Shown here: piece by piece, positions 26,678 through 35,539 of the stretch
Numbering within the stretch: position 1 is the first letter of the stretch
Layout: each line of letters begins with the position of its first letter
Source: Halorubrum sp. PV6
GTDB lineage: Archaea; Halobacteriota; Halobacteria; Halobacteriales; Haloferacaceae
Length of the DNA stretch: 64,000 nucleotides
Direction: 5' to 3'
Assembly (NCBI RefSeq): GCF_003990725.2
Contig: NZ_CP030064.1
Location: 1,302,001-1,366,000 of the forward strand
Program-made: the position numbers and the translations under genes
The notes under the pieces: model-generated
Database searches by the model: none
What the model was told of the DNA's origin: nothing
What the model saw: only the letters and a program-made list of their open reading frames with translations

Positions 26678-27211
26678 TTACTCGCGTCCCTCCCGAAGGC
26701 GCGCTGCGATCTCGGCGCCGGCGGTTCGGGGGTCGGCCTCCCGGATCGCCACGCGGTCCCCGACGGCCACGTCGCCGGCTTCGAGCACGTCACAGCAGAG
26801 CCCGCCGCGGTTGCGCAGGGCCGCCGCGAGCCCCGCCGCGCCCGCCAGTTCCTCGACGTGCGCGCAGGGCGGCCGGCGGCGCGTCGGGCGGAGGAGCGCG
26901 CCGCCGACGGCGACGGTGGCGTCCAGCAGGTCGTCCAGCCCGGCGCCGAACCCCTCGACGACGACGTTCCGCCGATGGCGGCCGTCGGAGACGTCGATGC
27001 CGGTCTCTTCCCGGACCGCGTCGAGCGCCTCCGCGGCGACGAGCGTGACCGCACAGCCGTCGAGTTGGAACGTGCCGTCGCCGGCGCGGTAGCGGTCGCC
27101 GGCGACCCCGTCTGCGTGGACCGTCACCGACTCGCGTCGTTCCGGCGGAGCGCCGCTCTCGGGCGCCGTCACGAGGCTCCGAACCCTGCCGACCGGCGCG
27201 TCGTCCGTCAC
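26678..27211 (-). CDS. MOSC domain protein
   Basis: A 177-residue MOSC (molybdenum cofactor sulfurase C-terminal) domain protein, starting at a GTG that overlaps the stop of the upstream membrane gene (GTGA, 27208-27211). Landmarks are VTVHADGVAGDRYRAGDGTF, CAVTLVAAEALDAV, GRHRRNVVVEG and PPCAHVEELAG with a conserved Cys. MOSC proteins hand sulfur or bind molybdopterin-type cofactors. The fixed overlap implies translational coupling with the membrane protein upstream. Confidence 0.85.
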   Translation of the reverse strand: MTDDAPVGRVRSLVTAPESGAPPERRESVTVHADGVAGDRYRAGDGTFQLDGCAVTLVAAEALDAVREETGIDVSDGRHRRNVVVEGFGAGLDDLLDATVAVGGALLRPTRRRPPCAHVEELAGAAGLAAALRNRGGLCCDVLEAGDVAVGDRVAIREADPRTAGAEIAARLREGRE

Positions 27212-27600
27212 GGCGGCCCTCCCAACAGATCCGGCTCGCCCGGCTTCAGCCACTCTCGGTGCGCGTAGTAGACGACGGCGACCGGCGGCGCGTACAGCGC
27301 GACCAGCGCGTAGAGCCATTTAAAAAGGCCGAACTCCGCGACCCCGCGCTCGGCGAGCGAGAGCGCGTCGAGGAGGACCGCCGCGGTCGCGAGCGGCGCG
27401 AGGAGGTAGCCGTGGGCGAACGCGACGGCGGCACCGACCGGGGTGCCGGCGGTCAAGAGCGCCCAGTCGACGGCGTAGAGGACCGTCCAGCCGACGGCGG
27501 CGACCGCGAGGAATCGCAGCCACGGCCCGTCGAACCGCCGGCCCTCGGCGTCGGCGCCGGGATCGGACGTACCGGAGACCGACTCGGGGTGAGTACTCAC
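27208..27600 (-). CDS. Four-span membrane protein, function unknown
   Basis: A 130-residue protein. Residues 1-25 are acidic and polar; then come hydrophobic stretches at about 28-50 (LRFLAVAAVGWTVLYAVDWA), 54-80 (GAAVAFAHGYLLAPLATAAV) and 92-115 (FGLFKWLYALVALYAPPVAV). It resembles haloarchaeal membrane proteins of unknown function. Coupled by a four-base overlap to the MOSC gene, so it may anchor or assist that activity. Confidence 0.75.
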   Translation of the reverse strand: MSTHPESVSGTSDPGADAEGRRFDGPWLRFLAVAAVGWTVLYAVDWALLTAGTPVGAAVAFAHGYLLAPLATAAVLLDALSLAERGVAEFGLFKWLYALVALYAPPVAVVYYAHREWLKPGEPDLLGGPP

Positions 27601-27727
27601 ACCGGATCTGGGGGGCGGACGGTAATCAACGTCCGGGTCGGTGTCGGCGCCGACCCGCGTTCAGCCCCCAAAACGGCGGTTATTGTTTAAAAGGAGGCGT
27701 CGACGACAACCGCTGACCGCGACGCGA

Positions 27728-29428
27728 TTACCGCAGGTGTGCCCGCACGCCGCTTCGGGGCGCGAGCGCCTGCGCGGTGTCGTTTCCGGCGGGCGCGGAG
27801 GCGTTCGTCGGCGTCCGGATGTCGACGGACTCGTCGTCGTACACCTCCATCGTCTCCAGCACGGTCCCGTTCGCGGCGACGCGCTGGATGACGACCGTGG
27901 GCGTCCGCTCCGTCGCCTCGCTCGACTCCGAGTCCGGGGGCGTCTCGGCGGGCGTCTCGCCGCCGAGGAACCGCGTGATCGCGTCGGTCTCGGCGAACGA
28001 CCTGACGTCGCCGGACCGCGCGTCCACGAAGGCGACGTAGGCGATGCCGCTGTTGTCTTCGGGGACGACCCGGACCTGCCAGTACTCCCGGTCGTCGACG
28101 ACCGTCAGGATCGGTTCGGCCGGGTCGAAGCGGTCCCAGTCGGTCTGGGGGGCGGACTGTCTGACGAGGTCTGCGGCGCGCTGTGGACCGAACAGCGAGT
28201 CCTCCGGGACGTACCGCTCGAAGGTCCCGGTCTGGCCGTCGATCGTCCACAGCTCCTGGAGCCCCTGCGCGTCGCCGTACGGCTCGACGGCGACGACGTA
28301 CTGCGGGCCCGACTCGGAGAGGACGAAGAACGGCTGGTCGTTATCGTCGCCCGGCAGCGGGGCGATCTCGATCTCGTCTTCGTGGCTGGTGTAGGTGTTG
28401 ATGATCCCGTTGCGGTACTTCGTCGCCCCGACCGCCCGCAGCGCGAGGTCCTCGGGGAACAGCTGTTGGTCGTCGAGAACGGGGCTCTCGGCGGCCGCCT
28501 CCGGCGAGAGCAGCTCGGTCGATCCGGACGGGTCGATGACGGCGACGCCGCCCCACTGCGGCGTGGTGTGCGGGATCGGCGTCAGGTGGAACTGCGGCTC
28601 CGAGTAGGGGACGACGATGTACTGTGTCCCCTCGTGGACGACCATCTTGGGGTCGCCGTAGTCGACGAGGTACGCCTGTGACTTCAGGAGCGTCCAGCGG
28701 TAGTTGCGGTAGAAGGCGGTCCCGACGCCGATCTCGAGTTCGCCGTCGACCGACCGGACGTTCGCCCCCTGCGTCGTCATGTCGACGAGGACGGTCCCCG
28801 CCTGTCGCTTCGTGACGGTGTTGAACAGCCCGTCCGGGGCCAGCGGCGCCGCCCAGTAGGGCGTCCCGTTGACGACGCTGATGTCCGTCTCGCCCACCCG
28901 GTACTGCGGTCGGTTGAGCGTGTTGGACGCGTAGCGGTCCGCCACCGCCCGCGTCACGATTCGTGGGTTGTCGGCGTCGGCGTTGTCGAGCCGTTCCACC
29001 GTGGCGGTCGAGCCCATCGTCTGGTCGCTCAGCGTCACGCCGGCGACCGCGTTGGCGACGGGCAACAGCGCGAAGGCGGTGAGGACGAACACGACCAGCC
29101 CCACGCGAACCGGCGTGACCGTGTGGTCGTCGCTGGAGAGCGTGTTGACGACCGTCTCGACGCGGGTCCGCGACCGGGCGGTCGCCCACGCCGCGACGGC
29201 GGCGGTGACGAGTCCGAGGAGCACGAGCGGCGTGGTGTAGACGGTGTACACGATGCCGTGGAGCCACGGCCGGAAGAACCACCCGACCGCGACCACGACG
29301 AGCCCGACGACGCCGAGGGCGATCCACGGCGGCGAGGGCGTTGCGGACGTCGAGTCGGCGGGCGGCCACTGCGAGTCGTCGTCGGCTGCCGGTTCGTCAG
29401 GGTCGTCGGCTGGAGGGCGTGAAGACAT
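27728..29428 (-). CDS. Large membrane-anchored extracellular-type protein, function unknown
   Basis: A 566-residue protein. After an acidic tail come three hydrophobic spans: about 40-60 (PWIALGVVGLVVVAVGWFF), 68-90 (IVYTVYTTPLVLLGLVTAAV) and 110-135 (RVGLVVFVLTAFALLPVANA). The remaining 430 residues are a beta-rich acidic ectodomain (VNGTPYWAAPLAPDGLFNTV, VVDDREYWQVRVVPEDN). N-glycosylation sequons occur in this part. The pattern is a membrane anchor with a large domain outside the cell. The ATG 29428 (MSSRPPADDPDEP) is preferred; a 44-codon upstream extension is not acidic. No family recognised. Confidence 0.78.
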   Translation of the reverse strand: MSSRPPADDPDEPAADDDSQWPPADSTSATPSPPWIALGVVGLVVVAVGWFFRPWLHGIVYTVYTTPLVLLGLVTAAVAAWATARSRTRVETVVNTLSSDDHTVTPVRVGLVVFVLTAFALLPVANAVAGVTLSDQTMGSTATVERLDNADADNPRIVTRAVADRYASNTLNRPQYRVGETDISVVNGTPYWAAPLAPDGLFNTVTKRQAGTVLVDMTTQGANVRSVDGELEIGVGTAFYRNYRWTLLKSQAYLVDYGDPKMVVHEGTQYIVVPYSEPQFHLTPIPHTTPQWGGVAVIDPSGSTELLSPEAAAESPVLDDQQLFPEDLALRAVGATKYRNGIINTYTSHEDEIEIAPLPGDDNDQPFFVLSESGPQYVVAVEPYGDAQGLQELWTIDGQTGTFERYVPEDSLFGPQRAADLVRQSAPQTDWDRFDPAEPILTVVDDREYWQVRVVPEDNSGIAYVAFVDARSGDVRSFAETDAITRFLGGETPAETPPDSESSEATERTPTVVIQRVAANGTVLETMEVYDDESVDIRTPTNASAPAGNDTAQALAPRSGVRAHLR

Positions 29429-29602
29429 GAGTTTCGGTGGTGACTGTCGGTCGGTTCCGACGCCGCAGCCGATCGCTTCGATCGGTGGGCCGACCGAGGG
29501 GGCCGGACCGTTCTGGCGACCTGGAGGGTGGCGCGGCGGAACGCATACGCGGAATGTCACCGCGCAGTAGTTAAAATGTGCGTAAACCGCATCGACCGCG
29601 TA

Positions 29603-30526
29603 CTACTCCGACGGCGCGTCGAAGGTGCCGGCGGTGAGGTAGCGCTCGCCGCTGTCCCAGAAGACGGTGATAACGAGCGGCTCGTCGCCGGCGAACGCCC
29701 CCTCGTCTCGGAGTTCCGCGGCGACGTCTTTGGCCGCGAGGTTGGAGGCGCCCGACGACTGCCCGACGAGCAGCCCCTCCTCGCGGGCGAGGCGGCGGCA
29801 CTCGGCCTCGGCGTCGGCGATGTCGACGCGGTGGACCTCGTCTATCAGGTCGGTGTCGAGGTTCGGCGAGACGAACCCCGGTCCCATGCCCTGAAAGTCG
29901 TCGACGCCCGGCTCGCCGCCGGAGAGGACGGCGTTGTCGCTCGGCTCGACGGCGTCGATGCGCACGTCCGGAAACGCCTCGCGGAGCCGGCGCCCGATGC
30001 CGGTGAGGGTTCCGCCGGTGCCGACGCCGGCGACGAGCGCGTCCACGGTGCGACCGTCCACCTGGTCGAGTATCTCTGAGGCGGTGGTCTCGTAGTGCGC
30101 TCGCGGGTTCGCGGGGTTGTCGAACTGGCGGAGCTGGACCATCCCCTCCGCTTCGAGCGCGTCGGCGCGGGCCTTCGCCGCGGAGATGTCGCCGTCGACG
30201 AGCTCCACGTCGGCGCCGTACGCGCGCATGAGCCGCCGGCGCTCGACCGACTTCCCCTCCGGCATCACGAGCGTCACGTCGTACCCCTTCACCGCGCCGA
30301 CCATCGCCAGCCCGATGCCCGTGTTGCCGGAGGTGGGCTCGACGATGCCGTCGCCGGGCGTCAGGTCGCCCTCCGCCTCGGCCGCCTCGACCATGTACAG
30401 CGCCGGGCGGTCCTTGGCCGAGCCGCCCGGATTGCGCGACTCGACTTTCGCCGCCACCGTCGTCTCGGGCGGGGCGTCGACCCGCACGAGCGGCGAGCCG
30501 AGCGTGTCCAACAGATCCTCGTTCAT
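29603..30526 (-). CDS. cysK: Cysteine synthase-type PLP enzyme
   Basis: A 307-residue fold-type II PLP enzyme. The Schiff-base Lys38 lies in RNPGGSAKDRPALYM, the substrate loop is EPTSGNTGIGLAMVGAV and the phosphate loop VAGVGTGGTLTGIGRR. These are the marks of O-acetylserine (or O-phosphoserine) sulfhydrylase, which makes cysteine from an activated serine and sulfide. The close relative cystathionine beta-synthase shares these motifs, so specificity is probable rather than proven. The ATG 30526 places the first strand in the family position. It is divergent from the thioredoxin gene. Confidence 0.9.
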   Translation of the reverse strand: MNEDLLDTLGSPLVRVDAPPETTVAAKVESRNPGGSAKDRPALYMVEAAEAEGDLTPGDGIVEPTSGNTGIGLAMVGAVKGYDVTLVMPEGKSVERRRLMRAYGADVELVDGDISAAKARADALEAEGMVQLRQFDNPANPRAHYETTASEILDQVDGRTVDALVAGVGTGGTLTGIGRRLREAFPDVRIDAVEPSDNAVLSGGEPGVDDFQGMGPGFVSPNLDTDLIDEVHRVDIADAEAECRRLAREEGLLVGQSSGASNLAAKDVAAELRDEGAFAGDEPLVITVFWDSGERYLTAGTFDAPSE

Positions 30527-30653
30527 GTCCGACCCAGGGCGGCGCCACTCAAATGCCCGACGGACTCGGCCAAGGCGGGGCAGCGGGGCGGCAGGGCGGC
30601 GGGCGGTTGCCACCGACGCGGCGTTTACAAACGTGCCCGGCGTACGAGCGGCC

Positions 30654-31049
30654 ATGTCACTCGAAACGCTCGACCCCGATTCCGACGACGCGGCTCCCGA
30701 CGCCGCCGACCTCGACCCCGCCGTGTTGGACGCGCTCGGCGCCGCAGACTACCGGTTCAAGGTGTGGGGCGGCGACTGGTGTATCGACTGTCAGCGACAG
30801 CTGCCGGCGTTCGGCGCGGCGCTCGCGGCGGCCGGCGTCCCCGACGACCGCATCGAGGACTTCCCCGTGACGAAGAGTCCGGAGGGGAAGGAGGGCGAGG
30901 GCGTCGACGAGTACGACATCGAGCTGATTCCGACCGTCGTTGTCGAGTCTCCCGCCGGCGACGAGGTCGCTCGCTTCGTCGAGGACGCCGACGTGTCCAT
31001 CGCCGAGTTCCTCGCGACGCGGCTCGCCGACGCGGAAGCGAGCGCCTGA
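30654..31049 (+). CDS. Thioredoxin-fold protein
   Basis: A 131-residue protein with redox motif WCIDC (Cys43, Cys46) in KVWGGDWCIDCQRQLPAF and the cis-Pro loop IELIPTVVVESPAGDE. The size and fold match small thioredoxin-family disulfide reductases. A GTTTACAAAC box about 23-32 bases before the ATG suits a leaderless transcript. It is divergent from the cysteine-synthase gene, which suggests a shared sulfur or redox role. Its last codons and stop are part of a 39-base tandem repeat. Confidence 0.88.
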   Translation: MSLETLDPDSDDAAPDAADLDPAVLDALGAADYRFKVWGGDWCIDCQRQLPAFGAALAAAGVPDDRIEDFPVTKSPEGKEGEGVDEYDIELIPTVVVESPAGDEVARFVEDADVSIAEFLATRLADAEASA

Positions 31050-31103
31050 CGCCCGGCTCTCGACGCCGACGCGGAAGCGAGCGCCTGACGCCCGGCTCTC
31101 GAC
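31026..31103. repeat. Tandem duplication, 39 bases x 2
   Basis: Two identical adjacent copies of a 39-base unit (31026-31064 and 31065-31103), beginning GCCGACGCGGAAGCGAGCGC. The first copy contains the end and stop codon of the thioredoxin-fold gene; the second repeats those bases downstream. A short third start follows. It is probably a recent slippage duplication. Confidence 0.9.
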
Positions 31104-31119
31104 GCCGACGCCGGGCGGG

Positions 31120-31902
31120 TTACTCCTGAGGCTTCGGTGAGACCGACTCCGGATCGGCGTACACGATCTGCATCGGGAGCCCCTCCGCGTCCCTCGGGAC
31201 CGACGCCCGGTCCGTCTCCGGGTCGTCGAACGTGCGCTTCAACGAGTCGGCTCCCGCGCTCGCGGTGAGCGCGAGCACCGACGCGTCCAGCAGGTCGTCG
31301 CGGTTCGACTCGCCGATGCGACGCGCCCACGAGGGCTGTCCCTCGATGTGGGTCTCGACGAACTCGTCGTAGACGCCCGCCGCACTCTCCGCCGTCGCTT
31401 CGAGGATCGCGCGCCGCTCTTGTAAGCCGTCGTCGTCGTGTTTCGAGCCGACGGTCCCGCCGGCGAACGAGGCGTAACACACCTCGGGGTGCGACTCCGC
31501 GACGACGGCGCGCGCGGCCTCGGTGTCCCGCAGGAACCGATCCACCTCGCGGATCCGCGGGATCAGCCCCCACGCCTGTGTGGAGAGGCTGTCGCCGCGG
31601 GCGTCGCGGTTCGCCCGCTTGGCCGCGTCGTACGTCTCCTGTTCGACCGCGGCGCGACTCGGCGTCCAGAAGACGCTGCGAGCGCGGTCCCCGCCGAGAA
31701 ACGCCTTCGCGCCTCGGTCACAGTCCCGGCGCGCCGACTCGGGGAGGCCGATTGGGATGTCGACGAGAATCGCCGCCGCGTCGCGGTGGTCGAACCAGAC
31801 GCTATGTATCGAAGGGTGCATCCGCGCGGTCCACTCGCCGTCCTCGATGGCGACCGCGAGCCACCCGCGGGACGCCCAGTCGACGCCGACGTACGAGGTC
31901 AT
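31120..31902 (-). CDS. DUF429 family protein (predicted RNase H-like fold)
   Basis: A 260-residue protein with the DUF429 pattern: an early Asp in YVGVDWASRGWLAVAIEDG, AAILVDIPIGLPESARRDCD, SVFWTPSRAAVEQETYDAA, VVAESHPEVCYASFAGG and a late Asp pair in NRDDLLDASVLALTA. The order of acidic residues recalls RNase H-like nucleases, and this family is often described as predicted nucleases; biochemical function is not established. The gene is the last typical core gene before composition changes. It is convergent with the thioredoxin gene. Confidence 0.85.
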   Translation of the reverse strand: MTSYVGVDWASRGWLAVAIEDGEWTARMHPSIHSVWFDHRDAAAILVDIPIGLPESARRDCDRGAKAFLGGDRARSVFWTPSRAAVEQETYDAAKRANRDARGDSLSTQAWGLIPRIREVDRFLRDTEAARAVVAESHPEVCYASFAGGTVGSKHDDDGLQERRAILEATAESAAGVYDEFVETHIEGQPSWARRIGESNRDDLLDASVLALTASAGADSLKRTFDDPETDRASVPRDAEGLPMQIVYADPESVSPKPQE

Positions 31903-32158
31903 ACTGCGGGTAGTGGCGCGAACGGCATGAGTTCGTTGCTCGGAGGCGCCGACGCCCCCGCGAGCGGTGCGTCACGACGCCGGTTTCGGGACAGCCGATC
32001 GCTCACTCACAGCGACCAGTCAACTGAGGAGACGGTTACGAACGAGTGGGTCTGTTGAAATCCTCAACAAGTGATAGGTTCCACCCTCGGTTGTGGTCAG
32101 TAAAGGATAGCCAGTTGATATCCAACCACTTAACCGAATCTTCGGGTAGTAATTACCT
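31903..32158. other. Intergenic border region with small inverted repeat
   Basis: This gap shows a visible drop in GC to the right. It contains TGTTGA-AATCC-TCAACA (32053-32069), a perfect 6-base inverted repeat of a kind I associate with scars of haloarchaeal insertion sequences, without proof. A likely TATA box (ACTTAACC, about 32127-32134) serves the following gene. No coding sequence is supported. Confidence 0.4.
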
Positions 32159-33055
32159 ATGGATGTCCGCCGTGGCCTCCTCGGCAATCCTGACGTCCGC
32201 CACCGTCTCGCTGGTACCCTCGTTATTCTGTTCGTCTTCTCATTCCTACTCTATGCCGCCTACTGGCGGTCGAACGCGGCCTACGGTGCGAGTACGGAGG
32301 TGACCACCCAATTCAGTGCCATCCGCGCGGTCACTCCAGAGATCAGTGGTATCGGTCACTCCAATGCTGCCGCCATCCTCTACCTGCCCGCAGCGGCGAT
32401 CGCTATTCTCGTCCAGTATCACGGTGGCGCCATACTCTACACGCTCGCAGCGGGGCCTCTCCTACCAGTCGCGTCGGCGCTCGCACGAGTGGTATTCAGC
32501 CCGTTGCCAGATATCTTAGAGATCGATGTTCTCAGTGTCACGCTTCCGACCCACATCCGGCTCGGCCTCGCCGTCGGCGCTCTCGCCGTCGTCGTTGGGT
32601 CCGTCTTCCGCCGATGGAGGCCGCCGAGCGAGCGTTCAGTGTCAGAACGCTTCTTCGGCTCGCCAGAGGACCGCTACAAAGCGCTCGCCGTCATTGTTGT
32701 CGCCGCCGTTCTCTCGGTCCCGTTCACGTTCTGGCTGTACGCCTCGTATCCAGCCTACCAGCCCTTTGTGTATGCCGTGTTCGGCACTCCGATTGCGACG
32801 CTCGTTTACTTGTACTGGCGCGGGATCGTGCTCGCGTGGCTCGGCAACGCTGCGGTCGTCTTGGGACATACCACCGCATTCGCGTTCATCGCCGCTAACC
32901 CTGACTACATCATCGATCCGAGCTGGTCCGTCCCCGCACTCGTGGTTGCAACCGCACTCGGGTCTCTCGGTGCGGCCGCCGCCGTCGTCATTCGAGAGCT
33001 GTACGCGGTCGTCAGCCGCCGTGCCGCCATAGCGTCGGGGTCACTCGGAGAATAA
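32159..33055 (+). CDS. Polytopic membrane protein, function unknown
   Basis: A 298-residue membrane protein with about seven hydrophobic spans (GTLVILFVFSFLLYAAYW; AAILYLPAAAIAILVQYHGG; ILYTLAAGPLLPVASALAR; LAVGALAVVVGSVF; ALAVIVVAAVLSVPFTFWLY; FGTPIATLVYLYW; ALVVATALGSLGAAAAVVI). The loops are short. No transporter or enzyme signature is recognised. Its GC is lower than that of the core genes to the left, so it may be an accessory gene outside the integrase-bounded segment. ATG 32159 follows a TATA-like box by about 25 bases. Confidence 0.75.
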   Translation: MDVRRGLLGNPDVRHRLAGTLVILFVFSFLLYAAYWRSNAAYGASTEVTTQFSAIRAVTPEISGIGHSNAAAILYLPAAAIAILVQYHGGAILYTLAAGPLLPVASALARVVFSPLPDILEIDVLSVTLPTHIRLGLAVGALAVVVGSVFRRWRPPSERSVSERFFGSPEDRYKALAVIVVAAVLSVPFTFWLYASYPAYQPFVYAVFGTPIATLVYLYWRGIVLAWLGNAAVVLGHTTAFAFIAANPDYIIDPSWSVPALVVATALGSLGAAAAVVIRELYAVVSRRAAIASGSLGE

Positions 33056-33359
33056 GTCGAGAGACACGGTTTTCAAGCGGCGACTTTGTTGGAATGAACG
33101 TCGAAGACCCTGTCGTAACTCGTAGTGGAGACACCAGTGACATGCCGGATACGCGCGGTGTATCACGCACGACTATTGGAACACCTCTCTGATCCGGTGG
33201 AATCCTCGACATTCAATGTACAGTTCCCATCGAGCGGCTGCTTCAGGCGAGAATGTGTCTGAAGAGTCGGATTTCCAAAGATCCGAACGGGTATGAAACG
33301 GCGGCCGTACCTTGGTGTGGTTTCGGCGTCGAGCGTCCTCGACCGCACCGAGCCGCCGG
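33056..33359. other. Intergenic, no gene seen
   Basis: About 300 bases without a convincing reading frame on either strand. A 32-codon frame from 33095 has no recognisable content. No clear terminator, tRNA or repeat is visible. Confidence 0.5.
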
Positions 33360-33737
33360 TCAGCCGTGGAACCGGTACAGCGAGGTGACGTACGGCAGCC
33401 GGTTGAGCATCCAGATCGCGACCGGCAGCCCCACGACCGTGATCGCGAGCGCCGAGGCGACGTTCGCCCACAGCAGGCTCAGCCACCACCCGACGAAGAG
33501 GAAGTAGATCCCGCGAACGACGAGCGACGACTGCCCCCGCGACGACTCGGGCTCCGAGAGCGACCGCGGTTCCGCGAGGGTCAACACCGTCGGGACGAGG
33601 TTGATGAGCTTGATCCCGATGGGCAGCAGGACGACGGTGAGGTTGAGCAGCCACGCGGTGTTGACGACGATCGGCGTCGCCCACCACCCGATAGCCAGGA
33701 ACCACAGCGCGCGAACGAAGACGGAGCGTTGTGCCAT
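33360..33737 (-). CDS. YccF-like inner membrane protein
   Basis: A 125-residue membrane protein made of two similar halves. Each has a conserved tryptophan-rich pattern: FLAIGWWATPIVVNTAWLLN followed by VLLPIGIKLINLVPTVLTL, and FLFVGWWLSLLWANVASALA followed by VVGLPVAIWMLNRLPYVTSL. This internal repeat is the mark of the YccF domain, a membrane protein family of unknown function. ATG 33737 is selected because it puts the first repeat just after a short cytoplasmic tail. Confidence 0.85.
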   Translation of the reverse strand: MAQRSVFVRALWFLAIGWWATPIVVNTAWLLNLTVVLLPIGIKLINLVPTVLTLAEPRSLSEPESSRGQSSLVVRGIYFLFVGWWLSLLWANVASALAITVVGLPVAIWMLNRLPYVTSLYRFHG

Positions 33738-33903
33738 GGCCGCGATAGATCCCCCGACGGTAAACCCGTGTCGTCCGTTTCGGATCGGTGAGCCCCCTGC
33801 GTGCGCTGCTCGATTCGGCGCCAACGCTTACACGCGAGACGTTCGGAGCCAAACCCCCTCGGGACACCGCGGTGGCTTTGCTCGTCGGGCTCGAACGAGG
33901 CGT

Positions 33904-34311
33904 ATGGCAGGACAGTTCGAGTCGCGGTTCGACGTGGCGTACGACGGGGAGTTACCGGCCACCGTCGACGCGGCGGCGCTCCGTCGGATGGACGCCGTCG
34001 CGTACGCCCTCGACGAGAGCGTCCGGATTCCGGGAACGAACGTCAGTGTCGGAATCGACCCCATCCTCGGCGTCCTTCCGGTCGCTGGCGACCTAGCCAG
34101 CGCCGGACTCTCGCTGTATCTCGTCGCCGAGGCCGCCGCGCTTGGCGTCTCGTACGCGACGCTGCTCCGGATGATTCTGAACATCGCGATCGACGTTGCT
34201 GGCGGCTCGCTCCCCTACGTCGGCACCCTGTTCGACTCCGTCTGGAAGGCGAACCGACGGAACGTTCAGTGCGTGCTCGCTGCCCTCGCCGAACCGGATC
34301 CCGAGACGTAA
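33904..34311 (+). CDS. DUF4112-type membrane protein
   Basis: A 135-residue protein with the DUF4112 layout: LRRMDAVAYALDESVRIPGT, GIDPILGVLPVAGDLASAGL (a glycine- and proline-rich hydrophobic hairpin), LYLVAEAAALGVSYATLLRM and NIAIDVAGGSLPYVGTLFDS, ending WKANRRN. The family is small membrane proteins of unknown role. It is the last gene before the integrase and appears intact, so if this locus was the integration target the insertion lies in the following non-coding bases. Confidence 0.85.
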   Translation: MAGQFESRFDVAYDGELPATVDAAALRRMDAVAYALDESVRIPGTNVSVGIDPILGVLPVAGDLASAGLSLYLVAEAAALGVSYATLLRMILNIAIDVAGGSLPYVGTLFDSVWKANRRNVQCVLAALAEPDPET

Positions 34312-34380
34312 CTCGACACGCGGGTAGGTCGAGCGCAGACGTGTCTCAGCGCGGTCACTCTCGGAGTGTAGAAGACCGAA

Positions 34381-34412
34381 ATTAGGTGGCTGGGGAGTTC
34401 CCGGCCCCTAAT
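34381..34412. repeat. Imperfect inverted repeat downstream of the integrase
   Basis: ATTAGG at 34381-34386 pairs with CCTAAT at 34407-34412; the inner arms GGCTGGG and CCCGGCC pair with one mismatch around a short GAGTT loop. It lies 96 bases past the integrase stop. It could be the integrase terminator or part of an attachment core. A 10-base word just to its right (ACGGCCAGAG, 34418-34427) recurs at 62531-62540. Confidence 0.6.
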
Positions 34413-34507
34413 ACGCCACGGCCAGAGACCGCGGACGTTGTAGGTGGGCCAACACGGTTTTGGCTTTTCGGTCGGGCGATTCTCTCGTATTTGCGCTCGT
34501 GTACATG

Positions 34508-35539
34508 TTAGATGTCCTCCGGAATGTGTTCCTGCCGCCGGCGCGCTCGCTCGCGGTTGCCGGCCTTGTCGTAGTGCTTTTCGAGTACGTCCTCCGACGC
34601 GTCGCCGCGATCGCTGATCACGGGTCGAGGCGTTCCGGCCGTCCGGTGCGCCGTGACCGAGCCGGTCCGCACGTGGTGCGGGGCGCGCGACGACGGGCAC
34701 TTGCTCGCCTTTTGCGACGGGATTGCCTCGCACTCGTCGGGATCGCGGTCGTGGGGGCACTCCTCGCCGATGACGCACGGCCGCGTCACGCAGTAGATCC
34801 ACCGCTGGAGGGTGGAGACGCCGGGCCGGCCGCGTTTCGTCGTGATGAGCGGCTTGCGCCCCTGGTCGTCGATCACGTCGATGCGCGGGCCGTCGACGTA
34901 GTCGTCGACGACCTCGGCGACCTGCTCTTTCAGAATCACGTCGCGCTCGCTCGTGGAGCCGTTCTTCAGGGGCGTCAACGGCGGGCGGTGTCGGAACTGG
35001 AGGGCGCGGTCCTCTGAGTCCCAGTCACCGAGGTCGAGCGCGCGGATGCCCCCGCGCCGGGCCGGGACGCGCCACATGAGCAGGAGCGTGACGTGCCGGC
35101 GGGACGCGTACTCGTAGGTGGAGAGGTACTCCAAGATGGCCTTCGTGCGCTCCGAGGAGAGGATGGTGTCGTTCGACTGCTCGTCCTTCGAGGGCGACGG
35201 GACGCGGATACGGTCCGGGAGGGTCTCGGGGACGCCCTTGATGTCGGCGACGCGGTAGAGGAACTGCTTGACCGTCGAGACCTGCCCCTGCATCGTCATC
35301 ATGTTGCAGGGGTCGTGGTCGCCGTTGTCCTCGCGCTTCCAGACGCGCCACTCGTGGACCATCCGGACGTCGACGTCGTTCATGTTGGCGACCTGTTTCC
35401 GGTCTTCGAGCCAGTCGACGAACGTCCCGATGCGGTACGCGTGGTCGCGGAGCGTCGCGTCGGCGAGCTCACCGCGGCGCGCGTCGAGATAGTAGTCGAG
35501 CGCGGCGCTCGGGGTGATGGGATCGAGGTCGTCGCTCAC
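34508..35539 (-). CDS. Tyrosine recombinase/integrase (left end)
   Basis: A 343-residue site-specific recombinase. Residues 1-110 are the SAM-like DNA-binding domain (SAALDYYLDARRGELADATL). The catalytic domain has Arg I in WRVPARRGGIRALDLGDWD, the HxxR box in APHHVRTGSVTAHRTAG and the nucleophile Tyr in LEKHYDKAGNRERARRRQ. This is the common haloarchaeal proviral/plasmid integrase type. A cysteine-rich insert (CVIGEECPHDRDPDECEAI) sits before the HxxR box, as in many halovirus integrases. Its ATG overlaps the upstream 126-residue gene by four bases, so it is the last gene of a leftward operon with the J-domain protein and PadR regulator. Confidence 0.93.
   Translation of the reverse strand: MSDDLDPITPSAALDYYLDARRGELADATLRDHAYRIGTFVDWLEDRKQVANMNDVDVRMVHEWRVWKREDNGDHDPCNMMTMQGQVSTVKQFLYRVADIKGVPETLPDRIRVPSPSKDEQSNDTILSSERTKAILEYLSTYEYASRRHVTLLLMWRVPARRGGIRALDLGDWDSEDRALQFRHRPPLTPLKNGSTSERDVILKEQVAEVVDDYVDGPRIDVIDDQGRKPLITTKRGRPGVSTLQRWIYCVTRPCVIGEECPHDRDPDECEAIPSQKASKCPSSRAPHHVRTGSVTAHRTAGTPRPVISDRGDASEDVLEKHYDKAGNRERARRRQEHIPEDI

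Noticed and set aside
33056-33359. Transposase remnant
   Set aside because: Some words look like insertion-sequence scars, but no translated segment resembles a transposase.
34312-34507. tRNA gene as integration target
   Set aside because: No cloverleaf, anticodon arm or T-loop consensus could be found here or in 62492-62650.
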